Shown piece by piece: positions 32,087 through 38,774 of a DNA stretch of 64,000 bases (its first letter is position 1; each line of letters begins with the position of its first letter). This DNA is from an uncultured Bacteroidales bacterium (GTDB lineage: Bacteria > Bacteroidota > Bacteroidia > Bacteroidales > Bacteroidaceae). The position numbers and the translations under genes were made by a program. The notes under the pieces are model-generated. The model searched no databases and was not told the DNA's origin. It saw only the letters and a list, made by a program, of their open reading frames with translations. The stretch lies in contig CACYBB010000020.1 in NCBI GenBank assembly GCA_902772585.1, forward strand, positions 1 to 64,000. The letters are read 5' to 3'.

Positions 32087-32194
32087 TGGGGACATCATTT
32101 TCGTGTTTTGGATAAACGTCTTGAGAATGCCCTGTACAAAGGTATTCCAGAGAATTATGCTTTCCTACATATAGGGACACGAACTGCACTCTGA
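32087..32194 (+). pseudogene. Possible coding relic before the small HTH genes
   Basis: A start-less frame reads VLDKRLENALYKGIPENYAF and then LHIGTRTAL before a stop at 32192-32194. It is amphipathic and looks coding. A stop lies immediately upstream and nothing identifies the family. The rest of the 31958-32252 spacer holds only the terminator and the next promoter. Confidence 0.3.
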
Positions 32195-32219
32195 TATTGT
32201 CCATCTCTTCATTTTGCCG

Positions 32220-32227
32220 TACCTTTG
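32220..32227 (+). promoter_or_regulatory. Promoter of the two small genes at 32253 and 32461
   Basis: TACCTTTG lies 25 bases before the ATG at 32253. Confidence 0.55.
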
Positions 32228-32252
32228 CCACCGACATGTAATCTTATTGTTT

Positions 32253-32411
32253 ATGGCAACGAAGACGAAAACCAAAACGAAAACAGACGAGGCTCCACGC
32301 GAGCATAAGAAACCGTGGCAGGAGACGTATGCCACGGTGGAGGAGATGCGGTCTATGCGCTATCAGATGGCTCAGGGGGCAGATGGGGCGGATGGGGCGC
32401 AGATTTTCTAA
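32253..32411 (+). CDS. Small hypothetical protein, Lys/Thr-rich start
   Basis: A possible 52-residue protein: ATKTKTKTKTDE at the N terminus, a middle KKPWQETYATVEEMRSMRY and a low-complexity end GADGADGAQIF. The terminal part is encoded by repeated GATGGGGCG words. A start with a promoter at a sensible distance supports it, but no family is recognised. It lies 49 bases before the small HTH gene, in the same direction, so the two may be co-expressed. Confidence 0.4.
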   Translation: MATKTKTKTKTDEAPREHKKPWQETYATVEEMRSMRYQMAQGADGADGAQIF

Positions 32412-32460
32412 GTTCCCTTGCGTACCGCACGCATATAACTTATTCAATAGCAAAAGCAAT

Positions 32461-32631
32461 ATGAAAGCAATGACAAGACAAGAACTGGCCGACAGGGCCG
32501 GAGTAGACCGCAAGACACTGTATAAGTACTTCTTGCGTCACGAAGATGAACTATGGTCACTAGGTGTACGTCCCAACCAAATAGCTGTTGAATGGCTTTC
32601 AGTCAACTATGGTATCAATATCGATGACTGA
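32461..32631 (+). CDS. Small helix-turn-helix protein
   Basis: A 56-residue protein (or 53 if the second ATG is used). RQELADRAGVDRKTLYKYF is a clear helix-turn-helix, followed by a short helical tail ending GINIDD. Such mini HTH proteins occur in Bacteroidales mobile and toxin-antitoxin regions. It lies directly next to the HipBA operon, convergent with hipA. It might be a regulator or an excisionase-like factor; the sequence does not decide. Confidence 0.6.
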   Translation: MKAMTRQELADRAGVDRKTLYKYFLRHEDELWSLGVRPNQIAVEWLSVNYGINIDD

Positions 32632-32658
32632 CGAATTGTCTTTCATAAACTGATACGG

Positions 32659-33750
32659 TTAAAAATACTGCTGTAATTCCTTTGTCGCTTCTCTAACCTC
32701 TTCAATCACCTCACGACAGCGCTGAGGTTTGAGATGGGCGTTAGTACCCACCGTTATCATATCCTCATCACTGGGTAATCCATGGAAGTTGACAGTCGTT
32801 GCATGCTCACCCAGCGTATTGTCGTAAGTCAGATCGTAAGCAGGTGCCAACGACCATTCTCCATCGCGACAGATAAAGCTGAAATTGCGGGCATGGTCGT
32901 CGAAATTGTGGGAGCACACGTTGAAAGCCATGCGTCTGAACTGCTGCTCTACGGCTTTTACGGACTGCGTCAGGTAGCCTGTTAGTTGCAATAGACTGTG
33001 GTAGTCCATTTTGGGCGGCGTAATGGGCTCATTCAACAAGCCACTTGCCGTAGCCACATGCAAACGCACACCGCCTTCTATATCAAAACGACGCACAGCG
33101 AAATACTTGCCTTCCATCAGTTTGAAATCAGGGACATCGATACCGCATTCTCTCGCAACCTTATTATATTGGTATTCCTGCTGTCCGATGTCTTTAGGAT
33201 CATAGGTATGACGAAACTTCACCAACCAGTGCCCATCAACATCGTGTACAATAACCTTTGGACGAGCGCCACCAGAGTTCCCACTTTTAAAATACAAGGT
33301 GTCAGCATACTCGTCCGTTCTCTCTGACAACACGTCAAGCGCCATTTGCTGCATCTCGTCCAGCGACGCTTCAGTGTTATCTTGCAACACGCTATTCTCT
33401 GGCACATAGCATAATGCCCCCATGCCAGAGCTGCCAATAACACTTAAACGCTGAACAGGCGAGAGCGACTGATAATCTATTCCTGACTTCCTGAGGACTT
33501 TTAGCAACAGATATTCACCATAACCACCAGGAAGACTGTCTTCAAAAACACCAAAATTACCACCAAAGGGCACATAGTTAGCCGTAAAGAGACCAGCTTT
33601 CAAGGGTAGCTGGAGGGGAGAAATAGAGAAACCGCTCACCAGCCATTCCTTATCGTACTCAAACTGGCAAGTGCCACGTCCTGCTACAGACAATGTGCCA
33701 ACTTTGCGTCCGTGGTACATCACGCTCACCGCATTCACATCCTGAATCAT
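32659..33750 (-). CDS. hipA: HipA-type serine/threonine kinase toxin
   Basis: A 363-residue HipA. The N-terminal domain (HGRKVGTLSV to PLPLK-like segment) is followed by the kinase-fold HipA-C region. GNSGGARPKVIV is the Ser/Gly-rich nucleotide loop, WLVKFRHT holds the ATP-contacting Lys, SHNFDDHARNFSF (Asp284, Asn289) the catalytic loop, and APAYDLTY the metal-binding segment. All key residues are kept, so it should be active. E. coli HipA phosphorylates glutamyl-tRNA synthetase and induces growth arrest. It is the second gene of a hipB-hipA operon with a four-base overlap (ATGA). Confidence 0.9.
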   Translation of the reverse strand: MIQDVNAVSVMYHGRKVGTLSVAGRGTCQFEYDKEWLVSGFSISPLQLPLKAGLFTANYVPFGGNFGVFEDSLPGGYGEYLLLKVLRKSGIDYQSLSPVQRLSVIGSSGMGALCYVPENSVLQDNTEASLDEMQQMALDVLSERTDEYADTLYFKSGNSGGARPKVIVHDVDGHWLVKFRHTYDPKDIGQQEYQYNKVARECGIDVPDFKLMEGKYFAVRRFDIEGGVRLHVATASGLLNEPITPPKMDYHSLLQLTGYLTQSVKAVEQQFRRMAFNVCSHNFDDHARNFSFICRDGEWSLAPAYDLTYDNTLGEHATTVNFHGLPSDEDMITVGTNAHLKPQRCREVIEEVREATKELQQYF

Positions 33751-34061
33751 ACGCCACGTTTCCTTTTACGGTTCTTATTGATTTCCAGCAGTTCCTCCAT
33801 CGTGTCGTATTTCGGTTCCGCCAACAGTTGCATCATCTCCTCTGAATAGCCCAAAGCCTTTGCCAACTTGACATACGACTCTAGTGATATGGCATGTTTC
33901 AGTTCAAAGCGCTGGATGCTGGATGCCGGCACACCACTCATCTCCGCCAGACTCTTGGTCGACAGTTTCTTCTCCAGCCGTCTGGCCTTCATATTCTCCG
34001 CCAACCGTTGCATAGTAACTGCCAGCGGATAAGGATCAAAGACAAATTTGTTTTGCATCAT
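33747..34061 (-). CDS. hipB: HipB-type HTH antitoxin
   Basis: A 104-residue DNA-binding protein. Residues about 25-80 form an XRE helix-turn-helix (KLSTKSLAEMSGVPASSIQRFE). The C-terminal basic tail NRKRKRGV is typical of HipB partners. It neutralises HipA and represses the operon. Two copies of an 18-base operator-like word lie in its promoter region (34054-34071 and 34095-34112), one covering the start codon. The gene starts with two consecutive ATG codons; I keep the first. Confidence 0.87.
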   Translation of the reverse strand: MMQNKFVFDPYPLAVTMQRLAENMKARRLEKKLSTKSLAEMSGVPASSIQRFELKHAISLESYVKLAKALGYSEEMMQLLAEPKYDTMEELLEINKNRKRKRGV

Positions 34062-34071
34062 ATATTATGTA
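34054..34071. promoter_or_regulatory. HipB operator copy 1
   Basis: TGCATCATATATTATGTA overlaps the hipB start codon. Copy 2 (34095-34112) differs only at its end. The copies are 41 bases apart, about four helical turns. Confidence 0.6.
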
Positions 34072-34094
34072 TAAATCTTTGATATTTCGTTTTA

Positions 34095-34112
34095 TGCATC
34101 ATATATTATATG
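34095..34112. promoter_or_regulatory. HipB operator copy 2
   Basis: TGCATCATATATTATATG lies just downstream of the -7 element of the hipBA promoter, so bound HipB would block transcription. Confidence 0.6.
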
Positions 34113-34115
34113 TTG

Positions 34116-34123
34116 CAAAGATA
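34116..34123 (-). promoter_or_regulatory. Promoter of hipBA
   Basis: CAAAGATA reads TATCTTTG on the minus strand, 54 bases before the hipB ATG. Confidence 0.65.
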
Positions 34124-34216
34124 CAAAATAACTTGCAAATAACCAAATAAATGGGTAAGAAAAATAGTGTCCATAGGTACAAAAAACGCATTTTCTCTGT
34201 AAATTACCCATTCCCG

Positions 34217-34266
34217 ATGGGGAAGAATGGGGAAAGATGAGGAGGAATGGGGAAGGATGGGGAACC
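34217..34266. repeat. Five tandem ATGGGGAAGA-type decamers
   Basis: ATGGGGAA begins at 34217, 34227, 34247 and 34257, with a variant ATGAGGAG at 34237: five units exactly 10 bases apart, one helical turn each. They lie 20-70 bases upstream of the HU-gene promoter. No gene occupies 34124-34283. Confidence 0.75.
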
Positions 34267-34283
34267 GTCCAACCCCGTTGTAG

Positions 34284-34291
34284 TACCTTTG
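34284..34291 (+). promoter_or_regulatory. Promoter of the HU / smalltalk / amidase cassette
   Basis: TACCTTTG with a TTG at 34278-34280; the ATG is 194 bases further, so the mRNA has a long leader. Confidence 0.6.
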
Positions 34292-34296
34292 TCGTG

Positions 34297-34485
34297 TCAA
34301 AAGCAAGTGAGCCGAAGGTACGGCACTTTAGACCCGTGCTAACGTCATCTTTGAGGTGTTCCTACGTCATCTACGACTCGTTCCGATGATACTTTAGGGG
34401 GGTAAAGTATCGCATCTACGACCGCAAAGTGACGTACCTACGACAGCCCGCATTTTAATGTTTAATCTTTAATGTTTAATGTAAC
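34297..34485 (+). promoter_or_regulatory. Structured 5' leader of the HU-type gene
   Basis: The leader contains a perfect hairpin GATACTTTA (34388-34396) / TAAAGTATC (34403-34411) with a six-G loop. It also has several copies of CTACGA or TACGTC words (34362-34445) and ends with repeated AATGTTTAATC words before the ATG. No reading frame is evident. Confidence 0.5.
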
Positions 34486-35079
34486 ATGAGTCAGAAGTAC
34501 ATCAGATCAAAGAACAACAATTCGCACAATGCGAAGACTTACAACAAGTATTACGCCAAGCCCGTCTATGACGAGAAGTTCATCGAGACCGACGAGATTG
34601 CCGACTTCATCCAGACACAGGCCACGCTGAAGCGCAGTGACATCAAGGCCGCCCTCGACGAACTGGGTGCCGCCATGAAGCACTTCCTGGAGATGGGTCA
34701 GAAGATTCGTCTGGTAGGCATCGGCATCTTCAAGGTAGGCTTCTCCAGCATCGGTGTCACCAAGGCCGACGACTGTACGGCATCGACCATCACCTCGCGC
34801 CGCGTCCTGTTCCAGCCGGAGACCGAGCGCATCGTGGTAGGCTCCAGCGAGAAGAACGGTAAGATCATCCAGAAGTACGTCAATGCCAAAACGCTGCTGA
34901 AGGACGTCTCCTTCGAAGAAGCCCACGGCATCACCGCGGCCACCAGCACCTCGAATGCACCGGCAAATAACGGCGGTTCGAACACAAATCCCTCGAATCC
35001 AACGAATGGTGACAATGGTGGAAACACCGGAGGAAACGGTGGTAACGAACCGGGCGGGGACGGAAATGACCAGAACTAA
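34486..35079 (+). CDS. HU-family DNA-binding protein with Gly/Asn-rich tail
   Basis: A 197-residue Bacteroidales HU-like protein. The N-terminal half has an HU-like fold (TDEIADFIQTQATLKRSD, then ALDELGAAMKHFLEMGQKIRLVGIGIFKVG), in which the beta-arm is short. From residue about 155 on the tail is low complexity (NNGGSNTNPSNPTNG, GGNGGNEPGG) and probably disordered. It is thought to bind or bend DNA; its role is unknown. It is the first gene of the three-gene cassette HU / smalltalk / amidase, common in Bacteroidales. The long, structured leader suggests post-transcriptional control. Confidence 0.85.
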   Translation: MSQKYIRSKNNNSHNAKTYNKYYAKPVYDEKFIETDEIADFIQTQATLKRSDIKAALDELGAAMKHFLEMGQKIRLVGIGIFKVGFSSIGVTKADDCTASTITSRRVLFQPETERIVVGSSEKNGKIIQKYVNAKTLLKDVSFEEAHGITAATSTSNAPANNGGSNTNPSNPTNGDNGGNTGGNGGNEPGGDGNDQN

Positions 35080-35118
35080 TGTATGATGGAAGAAGGAAGA
35101 AGTAAGATGTAAGAGATT

Positions 35119-35214
35119 ATGAAGAAAGAAACATTGAATAAGTTGGTACAGATCATCATTACCATCCTGACAGCCATTAGTTCCACCATCCTCGTGCAGA
35201 GCTGCAAGGCATAA
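35119..35214 (+). CDS. Smalltalk protein (31-residue membrane or lipid-anchored peptide)
   Basis: A 31-codon gene: MKKETLNKLVQ, then a hydrophobic stretch IIITILTAISSTILV, and QSCKA at the end. Length, sequence pattern and position between an HU-like gene and an N-acetylmuramoyl-L-alanine amidase match the family named smalltalk protein in public annotation. The Cys near the end could be lipidated, but it is C-terminal to the hydrophobic segment. It is too short to be found by ordinary gene callers. A spacer of low-complexity words (35080-35115) separates it from the HU gene. Function is unknown. Confidence 0.8.
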   Translation: MKKETLNKLVQIIITILTAISSTILVQSCKA

Positions 35215-35238
35215 AGGAAACGAACAAGATGTTTTAAG

Positions 35239-35317
35239 AAACGAATTGCCGTAATAAACCATAATTTGACCATAATAATATTACGAGATAATTATGAATA
35301 ATTATGGTAATTCGTTT
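35239..35317. repeat. AT-rich inverted repeat between smalltalk and amidase genes
   Basis: AAACGAATT (35239-35247) faces AATTCGTTT (35309-35317), with further CC/GG and TAAT/ATTA pairing inside and internal CCATAAT repeats. It forms a long imperfect hairpin immediately upstream of the amidase. Confidence 0.6.
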
Positions 35318-35350
35318 CCCCTAAAAACATGCAATTAGGTTTAAATTCAA

Positions 35351-35776
35351 ATGAGAAAGATTTCTTTAATTATTATTCATTGTTCAGCAGTGACGCCTGA
35401 CCAGGAGAGTTCTGCCGCCCAGATAGATACGTGGCACAGACAGCGAGGCTGGAAGTTCGGCATCGGCTACCACTACGTCATCCGTCGTAACGGAGAGATT
35501 GAGCCAGGCAGACCGGAATGGATGGTCGGCGCCCACTGCGTGAACCACAACCAGCACTCCATTGGTGTGTGCTACGAGGGTGGCCTCGACATCCGTGGTC
35601 AACCCGACGACACCCGCACCGAGGCGCAGAAGGCAACCCTCCGCAGGCTCCTGGAAGACCTTCACCGGCGCTACCCCCACGCCCTGATTGTCGGTCACCA
35701 CGACCTGAACCCCCACAAGGACTGCCCCTGCATCAAGGATGTCGCCCGTGAATATGCTGATCTACAGCCCAGATAG
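35351..35776 (+). CDS. N-acetylmuramoyl-L-alanine amidase (Amidase_2, T7-lysozyme-like)
   Basis: A 141-residue single-domain zinc amidase without a signal peptide. Ligands are visible: IIIHCSAVTP (first His), then GHHDLNPHKDCPC with the second His and the Cys ligand. Tyr in GYHYVIRRNGEIEPGR is catalytic in the family. It cleaves the bond between MurNAc and L-Ala in peptidoglycan. The absence of a signal suggests that a phage-like or secretion process delivers it. It closes the HU / smalltalk / amidase cassette and is followed at once by a perfect terminator. Confidence 0.88.
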   Translation: MRKISLIIIHCSAVTPDQESSAAQIDTWHRQRGWKFGIGYHYVIRRNGEIEPGRPEWMVGAHCVNHNQHSIGVCYEGGLDIRGQPDDTRTEAQKATLRRLLEDLHRRYPHALIVGHHDLNPHKDCPCIKDVAREYADLQPR

Positions 35777-35778
35777 TA

Positions 35779-35815
35779 ACAGTCCCCGAATCACCAACGA
35801 TTCGGGGACTGTTTA
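35779..35815 (+). terminator. Terminator of the HU / smalltalk / amidase cassette
   Basis: A perfect 14-bp stem: ACAGTCCCCGAATC (35779-35792) and GATTCGGGGACTGT (35799-35812), loop ACCAAC, followed by a T-rich tract. Confidence 0.9.
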
Positions 35816-35819
35816 ATTT

Positions 35820-35885
35820 TCCGATGAAATGGAAAGCCATCACAATCTTTTTTTTCATGTTTATTTGTTGTTTAATTCAGAGAAT
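35820..35885. other. Fragment resembling the flanks of regulatory copies B and C
   Basis: CCGATGAAATGG at 35820-35832 also occurs at 36929-36941 and 40474-40487 behind the terminators of copies B and C. The following TTTTTTCATGTTTA resembles the leader and start region at 36781-36795. It may be a scar left by deletion of a further duplicated unit. Confidence 0.4.
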
Positions 35886-35909
35886 AATTGTTTCATCTTA
35901 AGTGATTCT

Positions 35910-36788
35910 TTAATCCAAAGACATGACAACCAGCGTCTGACCATCATCGATAGCCTCCTTGACATCCTTGCCGCCACTGGTCACCTTACAGCGGCTGAGA
36001 TCCTCACCAGCCACCTCTTCAATTTTCAGTTTGCCGAGCATCGACTTGCCAGGCTTGCCCTTGATGGTATAAAGATGGTAGATACCCATGTGCATGCCCT
36101 TGTAGGCACCCTCGCGACTGCCATAGTCAATGAATACCTCCTTCTGCTTGTCCTTCTTCGCAGCACCAGCTTCAACGAAATTGGCGGTTATCGGTTTGTA
36201 GTTATTCAACCAGCGTGTGATGCTGCCTGAGAGCATACCGATGGCGTGCTTGACAGCCTGATCAGAGGTAGAGAACATGGAAGTGCTGGAGCCCAGTCCT
36301 TTGACGGTAGGATTGGCAATGACCTCACCGGTCTTGATATCCTTCAGTGTCAGCACAGCCTCCACCTCACCACGATAATAGGTATCTACATGAACCTTGT
36401 CCTCCTTGTCTTTCCAGGTGCGCGAGCTCGAACTGGCATTGATATTGGTGATGAGGGCATTGACGGCGATGTTGCCTTCTTCTACAACATCACTCACATG
36501 TATCAGTCCGTCGTTATAATGGAAACGGTGGGCACCAGAAAGACCTTTGATGATGGCCCCCTTCACATCGTCTTCATACTTCGTAGCCTCCACAGAGGTC
36601 TGGCCTGTCAGCACACCTGTCAGTACTGCACCGACAGCATCGCCTACCGACATTTTATCGTTATGGTGCGTATACTGTACGTTGTTCAGCACGATGTTAT
36701 ACGTACGGTTTCTGTCAGGGGCTACTTCCTGAGCTGAGGTAGTGATGATGGTGCAGCAAAGAAACGCTGCCAAGAGATTCTTTTTCAT
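35910..36788 (-). CDS. Exported protein, CsgG/FlgT-like
   Basis: A 292-residue protein with a signal peptide (MKKNLLAAFLCCTIITTSA). The middle part contains beta-alpha segments with GEVEAVLTLKDIKTGEVI and VKHAIGMLSGSITRWL. The C-terminal 80 residues (VFIDYGSREGAYKGMHMGIYHLY, SMLGKLKIEEV, CKVTSGG) resemble the FlgT/CsgG C-terminal domain, in which a Gly-rich turn precedes a small beta-barrel. It is probably periplasmic or attached to the outer membrane. It is transcribed from regulatory copy B and therefore co-regulated with the TPR-phosphatase. The family assignment is tentative. Confidence 0.6.
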   Translation of the reverse strand: MKKNLLAAFLCCTIITTSAQEVAPDRNRTYNIVLNNVQYTHHNDKMSVGDAVGAVLTGVLTGQTSVEATKYEDDVKGAIIKGLSGAHRFHYNDGLIHVSDVVEEGNIAVNALITNINASSSSRTWKDKEDKVHVDTYYRGEVEAVLTLKDIKTGEVIANPTVKGLGSSTSMFSTSDQAVKHAIGMLSGSITRWLNNYKPITANFVEAGAAKKDKQKEVFIDYGSREGAYKGMHMGIYHLYTIKGKPGKSMLGKLKIEEVAGEDLSRCKVTSGGKDVKEAIDDGQTLVVMSLD

Positions 36789-36825
36789 GTTTACTTGTTA
36801 TTACGTTTGCATTTTCGATTTCGAC

Positions 36826-36901
36826 TGCAAAATTAGTCTGTCCTCAGGAAACAACAGTCCCACAGTAGGAAAAAAGAGTCTCAAAACGGGAAAAAGTAAG
36901 C
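36826..36901 (-). promoter_or_regulatory. Four-repeat 21-bp phased regulatory element, copy B
   Basis: On the minus strand four units of consensus GACTnTTnTTTCC; in plus coordinates they begin at 36826, 36847, 36868 and 36889. The -7 element TAATTTTG is at 36828-36835, within the last repeat. It is nearly identical to copy C over about 120 bases. Confidence 0.82.
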
Positions 36902-36922
36902 CTGGCACAGATTGCCAGGCTT
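36889..36922 (-). terminator. Terminator of the TPR-AraC gene
   Basis: AAGCCTGGCA (36898-36907) and TGCCAGGCTT (36913-36922), followed on the minus strand by ACTTTTT, which is also the first regulatory repeat of copy B. Confidence 0.8.
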
Positions 36923-36951
36923 ATAGTTTCCGATGAAATGGGCGATTTTGG

Positions 36952-38646
36952 TTATTTTCTTGCTGCTCGGCGATAATCTGATGGCGACATGCCATAAGCG
37001 TCGCTGAAGACACGGAAGAACGAACTGCGCGAGAAGCCGGAGAGTTCGGCAATCAGTGCCACAGAGTCTTTCGTGGTGGCCAGCAGACGGGCAGCATAGC
37101 GCAGACGATACTCGTTGAGGAAGCCGTTGACGCTCTTGCCATCGGTACAGGTGCTGATGGCATCCGTCACGTAGTGCTCATTGGTACCGAGGAGCTGAGC
37201 CAGGCGGCTGCGATCAAGGTCGGTATCGGTATAGATATGGTCTGGAGCTTCCATGAGGTCGCAGATACGGCAGAAGAGCTGCTGATTAGTTGTCAGGTTT
37301 TCCTGAGGTTCAGCCTTTAACTGTACGATGGCCTGTTGCTCCTCCCGTTCGCGCTGTTCAATCTCGGCCAGCAAACGACGGTTCTTCTCAAGGAGTACCT
37401 TGTTATATTGATGAGAGCGCCACAGCAGATAGGCTATGAGCAGGCAGATGAGGACGACAGCAACGAGGATGATGCGGTGGATGATGAGTGACTGGCGACG
37501 GCTAGCAATCTCTGCCTCCTTCTGGCGAATTTCCTGTTGCTGCTCCACGTCAATCTTCCTTTCCTGCAAGTGGATGGAGTCCGTCAGTTGGCGTATGCGG
37601 TCGGAAAGAGCAAGAACCTCAGCCGTGCGTCCCGCCTTTTGCAGGGCATCATATTTGTAATTGAGCAAGGTCTTGACATAGAGGTCAATGACGGGTTCAC
37701 CATTGGAGCGCATCATAGAGTCGGTTTCGTCGAACAAGCGGACAGCCTCGTCGTAACGGCCCGTCATCGACAGATACAGACCTTCGGCTGCCTTGTCAAG
37801 TGCGCCAAGACCTTGGGACTGTTGATATTCGCGGTGAAGGCTCTCTGCCTGCTCTTTCTGATTATTGGCAGCATAGACAATCGCCTTACTGATGGTCACG
37901 TTGTTGCGGCGCTTTTGCATCGCCCAGTCGGGAGTGTTGGGACAACGTATCAGACGCGCCATCGCTGTGTCCATCTTCGCCATCAGGGGCAGTGCCTTTT
38001 CAGGCATCTTGTTGTCAATATACAAGTCGTTGAGTGAAAGCAACGTATAGATGAGCGGATCAATCTCCCCATAATCGGTGGCATGCTGTGTACTCGCCAT
38101 CAAATCATCGATGCATTGCAGGAACAACTGCTCGGATTCCGCAACATTCCCCAGTTTGTTTTCACAATCTGCCATCTGCATCAATGCCCTGCACTTCATC
38201 TCCACATCATTTGGCGATGTGCCGTCACCCACAAAAGCAAGGATTTCCTTGGCGAGGGCGATTGATTTGCCATACTTGCCATCGGCGTATGCATTGTTAC
38301 CCAGAACACAGCGAACCTTACAATAAAGGTTGCTGTCTGCAGACGTAGTAACAGCATGTCCCGCCTCTGCAGCAATCGCTTTCTCGGCGTAATAGGCCGC
38401 CAGCCGCCGTTGGCCGGTATTCTCATAGATAATAGCCTTGGTTGTATTAGCACGTACCGCCGTGAACAAACCGGCCTGCTCCGCACTATCCACACGCGCC
38501 ACAGAATGACCAACGTCGGATAATCCATGGTTGACGATCTCTTTGCTCAGTGCAACAGCCTCATCGTTGCGGTCAGGCTTCGAGCAGGCAGTCGTCAACG
38601 CCAACGCGGCGACAACAGTTGTCAGTATGATGATGTATCTGTTCAT
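36952..38646 (-). CDS. Membrane TPR protein with AraC-type DNA-binding output
   Basis: A 564-residue one-component sensor. The N terminus has a signal with lipobox LTTAC (Cys21). Residues about 30-370 are TPR-like repeats (periplasmic). A membrane span lies at about 389-410 (IILVAVVLICLLIAYLLW), then a coiled coil (LLAEIEQREREEQQAI), and a C-terminal AraC domain with both HTHs (RSRLAQLLGTNEHYV; VALIAELSGFSRSSFFRVF) ending GMSPSDYRR. It has the same order as the TPR-phosphatase, with a different output. It lies beside copies B and C of a 21-bp-spaced direct repeat, the spacing expected for AraC proteins, and is the best candidate to bind them. Its own promoter (38668-38675) lacks the repeats. 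Confidence 0.87.
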   Translation of the reverse strand: MNRYIIILTTVVAALALTTACSKPDRNDEAVALSKEIVNHGLSDVGHSVARVDSAEQAGLFTAVRANTTKAIIYENTGQRRLAAYYAEKAIAAEAGHAVTTSADSNLYCKVRCVLGNNAYADGKYGKSIALAKEILAFVGDGTSPNDVEMKCRALMQMADCENKLGNVAESEQLFLQCIDDLMASTQHATDYGEIDPLIYTLLSLNDLYIDNKMPEKALPLMAKMDTAMARLIRCPNTPDWAMQKRRNNVTISKAIVYAANNQKEQAESLHREYQQSQGLGALDKAAEGLYLSMTGRYDEAVRLFDETDSMMRSNGEPVIDLYVKTLLNYKYDALQKAGRTAEVLALSDRIRQLTDSIHLQERKIDVEQQQEIRQKEAEIASRRQSLIIHRIILVAVVLICLLIAYLLWRSHQYNKVLLEKNRRLLAEIEQREREEQQAIVQLKAEPQENLTTNQQLFCRICDLMEAPDHIYTDTDLDRSRLAQLLGTNEHYVTDAISTCTDGKSVNGFLNEYRLRYAARLLATTKDSVALIAELSGFSRSSFFRVFSDAYGMSPSDYRRAARK

Positions 38647-38667
38647 TTACGTTTATTTACCTGTCTG

Positions 38668-38675
38668 CAAAGATA
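38668..38675 (-). promoter_or_regulatory. Promoter of the TPR-AraC gene
   Basis: CAAAGATA reads TATCTTTG on the minus strand, 22 bases before the ATG. No GACTnTTnTTTCC repeats are present. Confidence 0.65.
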
Positions 38676-38710
38676 ATAAGTTTTTCCGAAACCTACAAAT
38701 TTCCGAACAT

Positions 38711-38750
38711 AAAAACGCCCCACCGCCCGACGAATCAGGGCAGCGAGGCG
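38711..38750 (-). terminator. Terminator of the three-gene exported-protein operon
   Basis: CGCCCCACCGCCC (38716-38728) pairs with GGGCAGCGAGGCG (38738-38750) with several G-U pairs, followed on the minus strand by five T. Confidence 0.8.
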
Positions 38751-38774
38751 ATGAGGTTGTGATGCTATATCAGC

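Noticed and set aside
32659..34061. HipA considered inactive because SHNFDDH lacks the usual Gly-Asn pair
   Set aside because: The catalytic Asp and following Asn are both present at the right spacing; the change affects only a neighbouring position.
34217..34266. Tandem repeats considered as a CRISPR array
   Set aside because: Units are only 10 bases and contiguous, with no spacers and no cas genes in the window.
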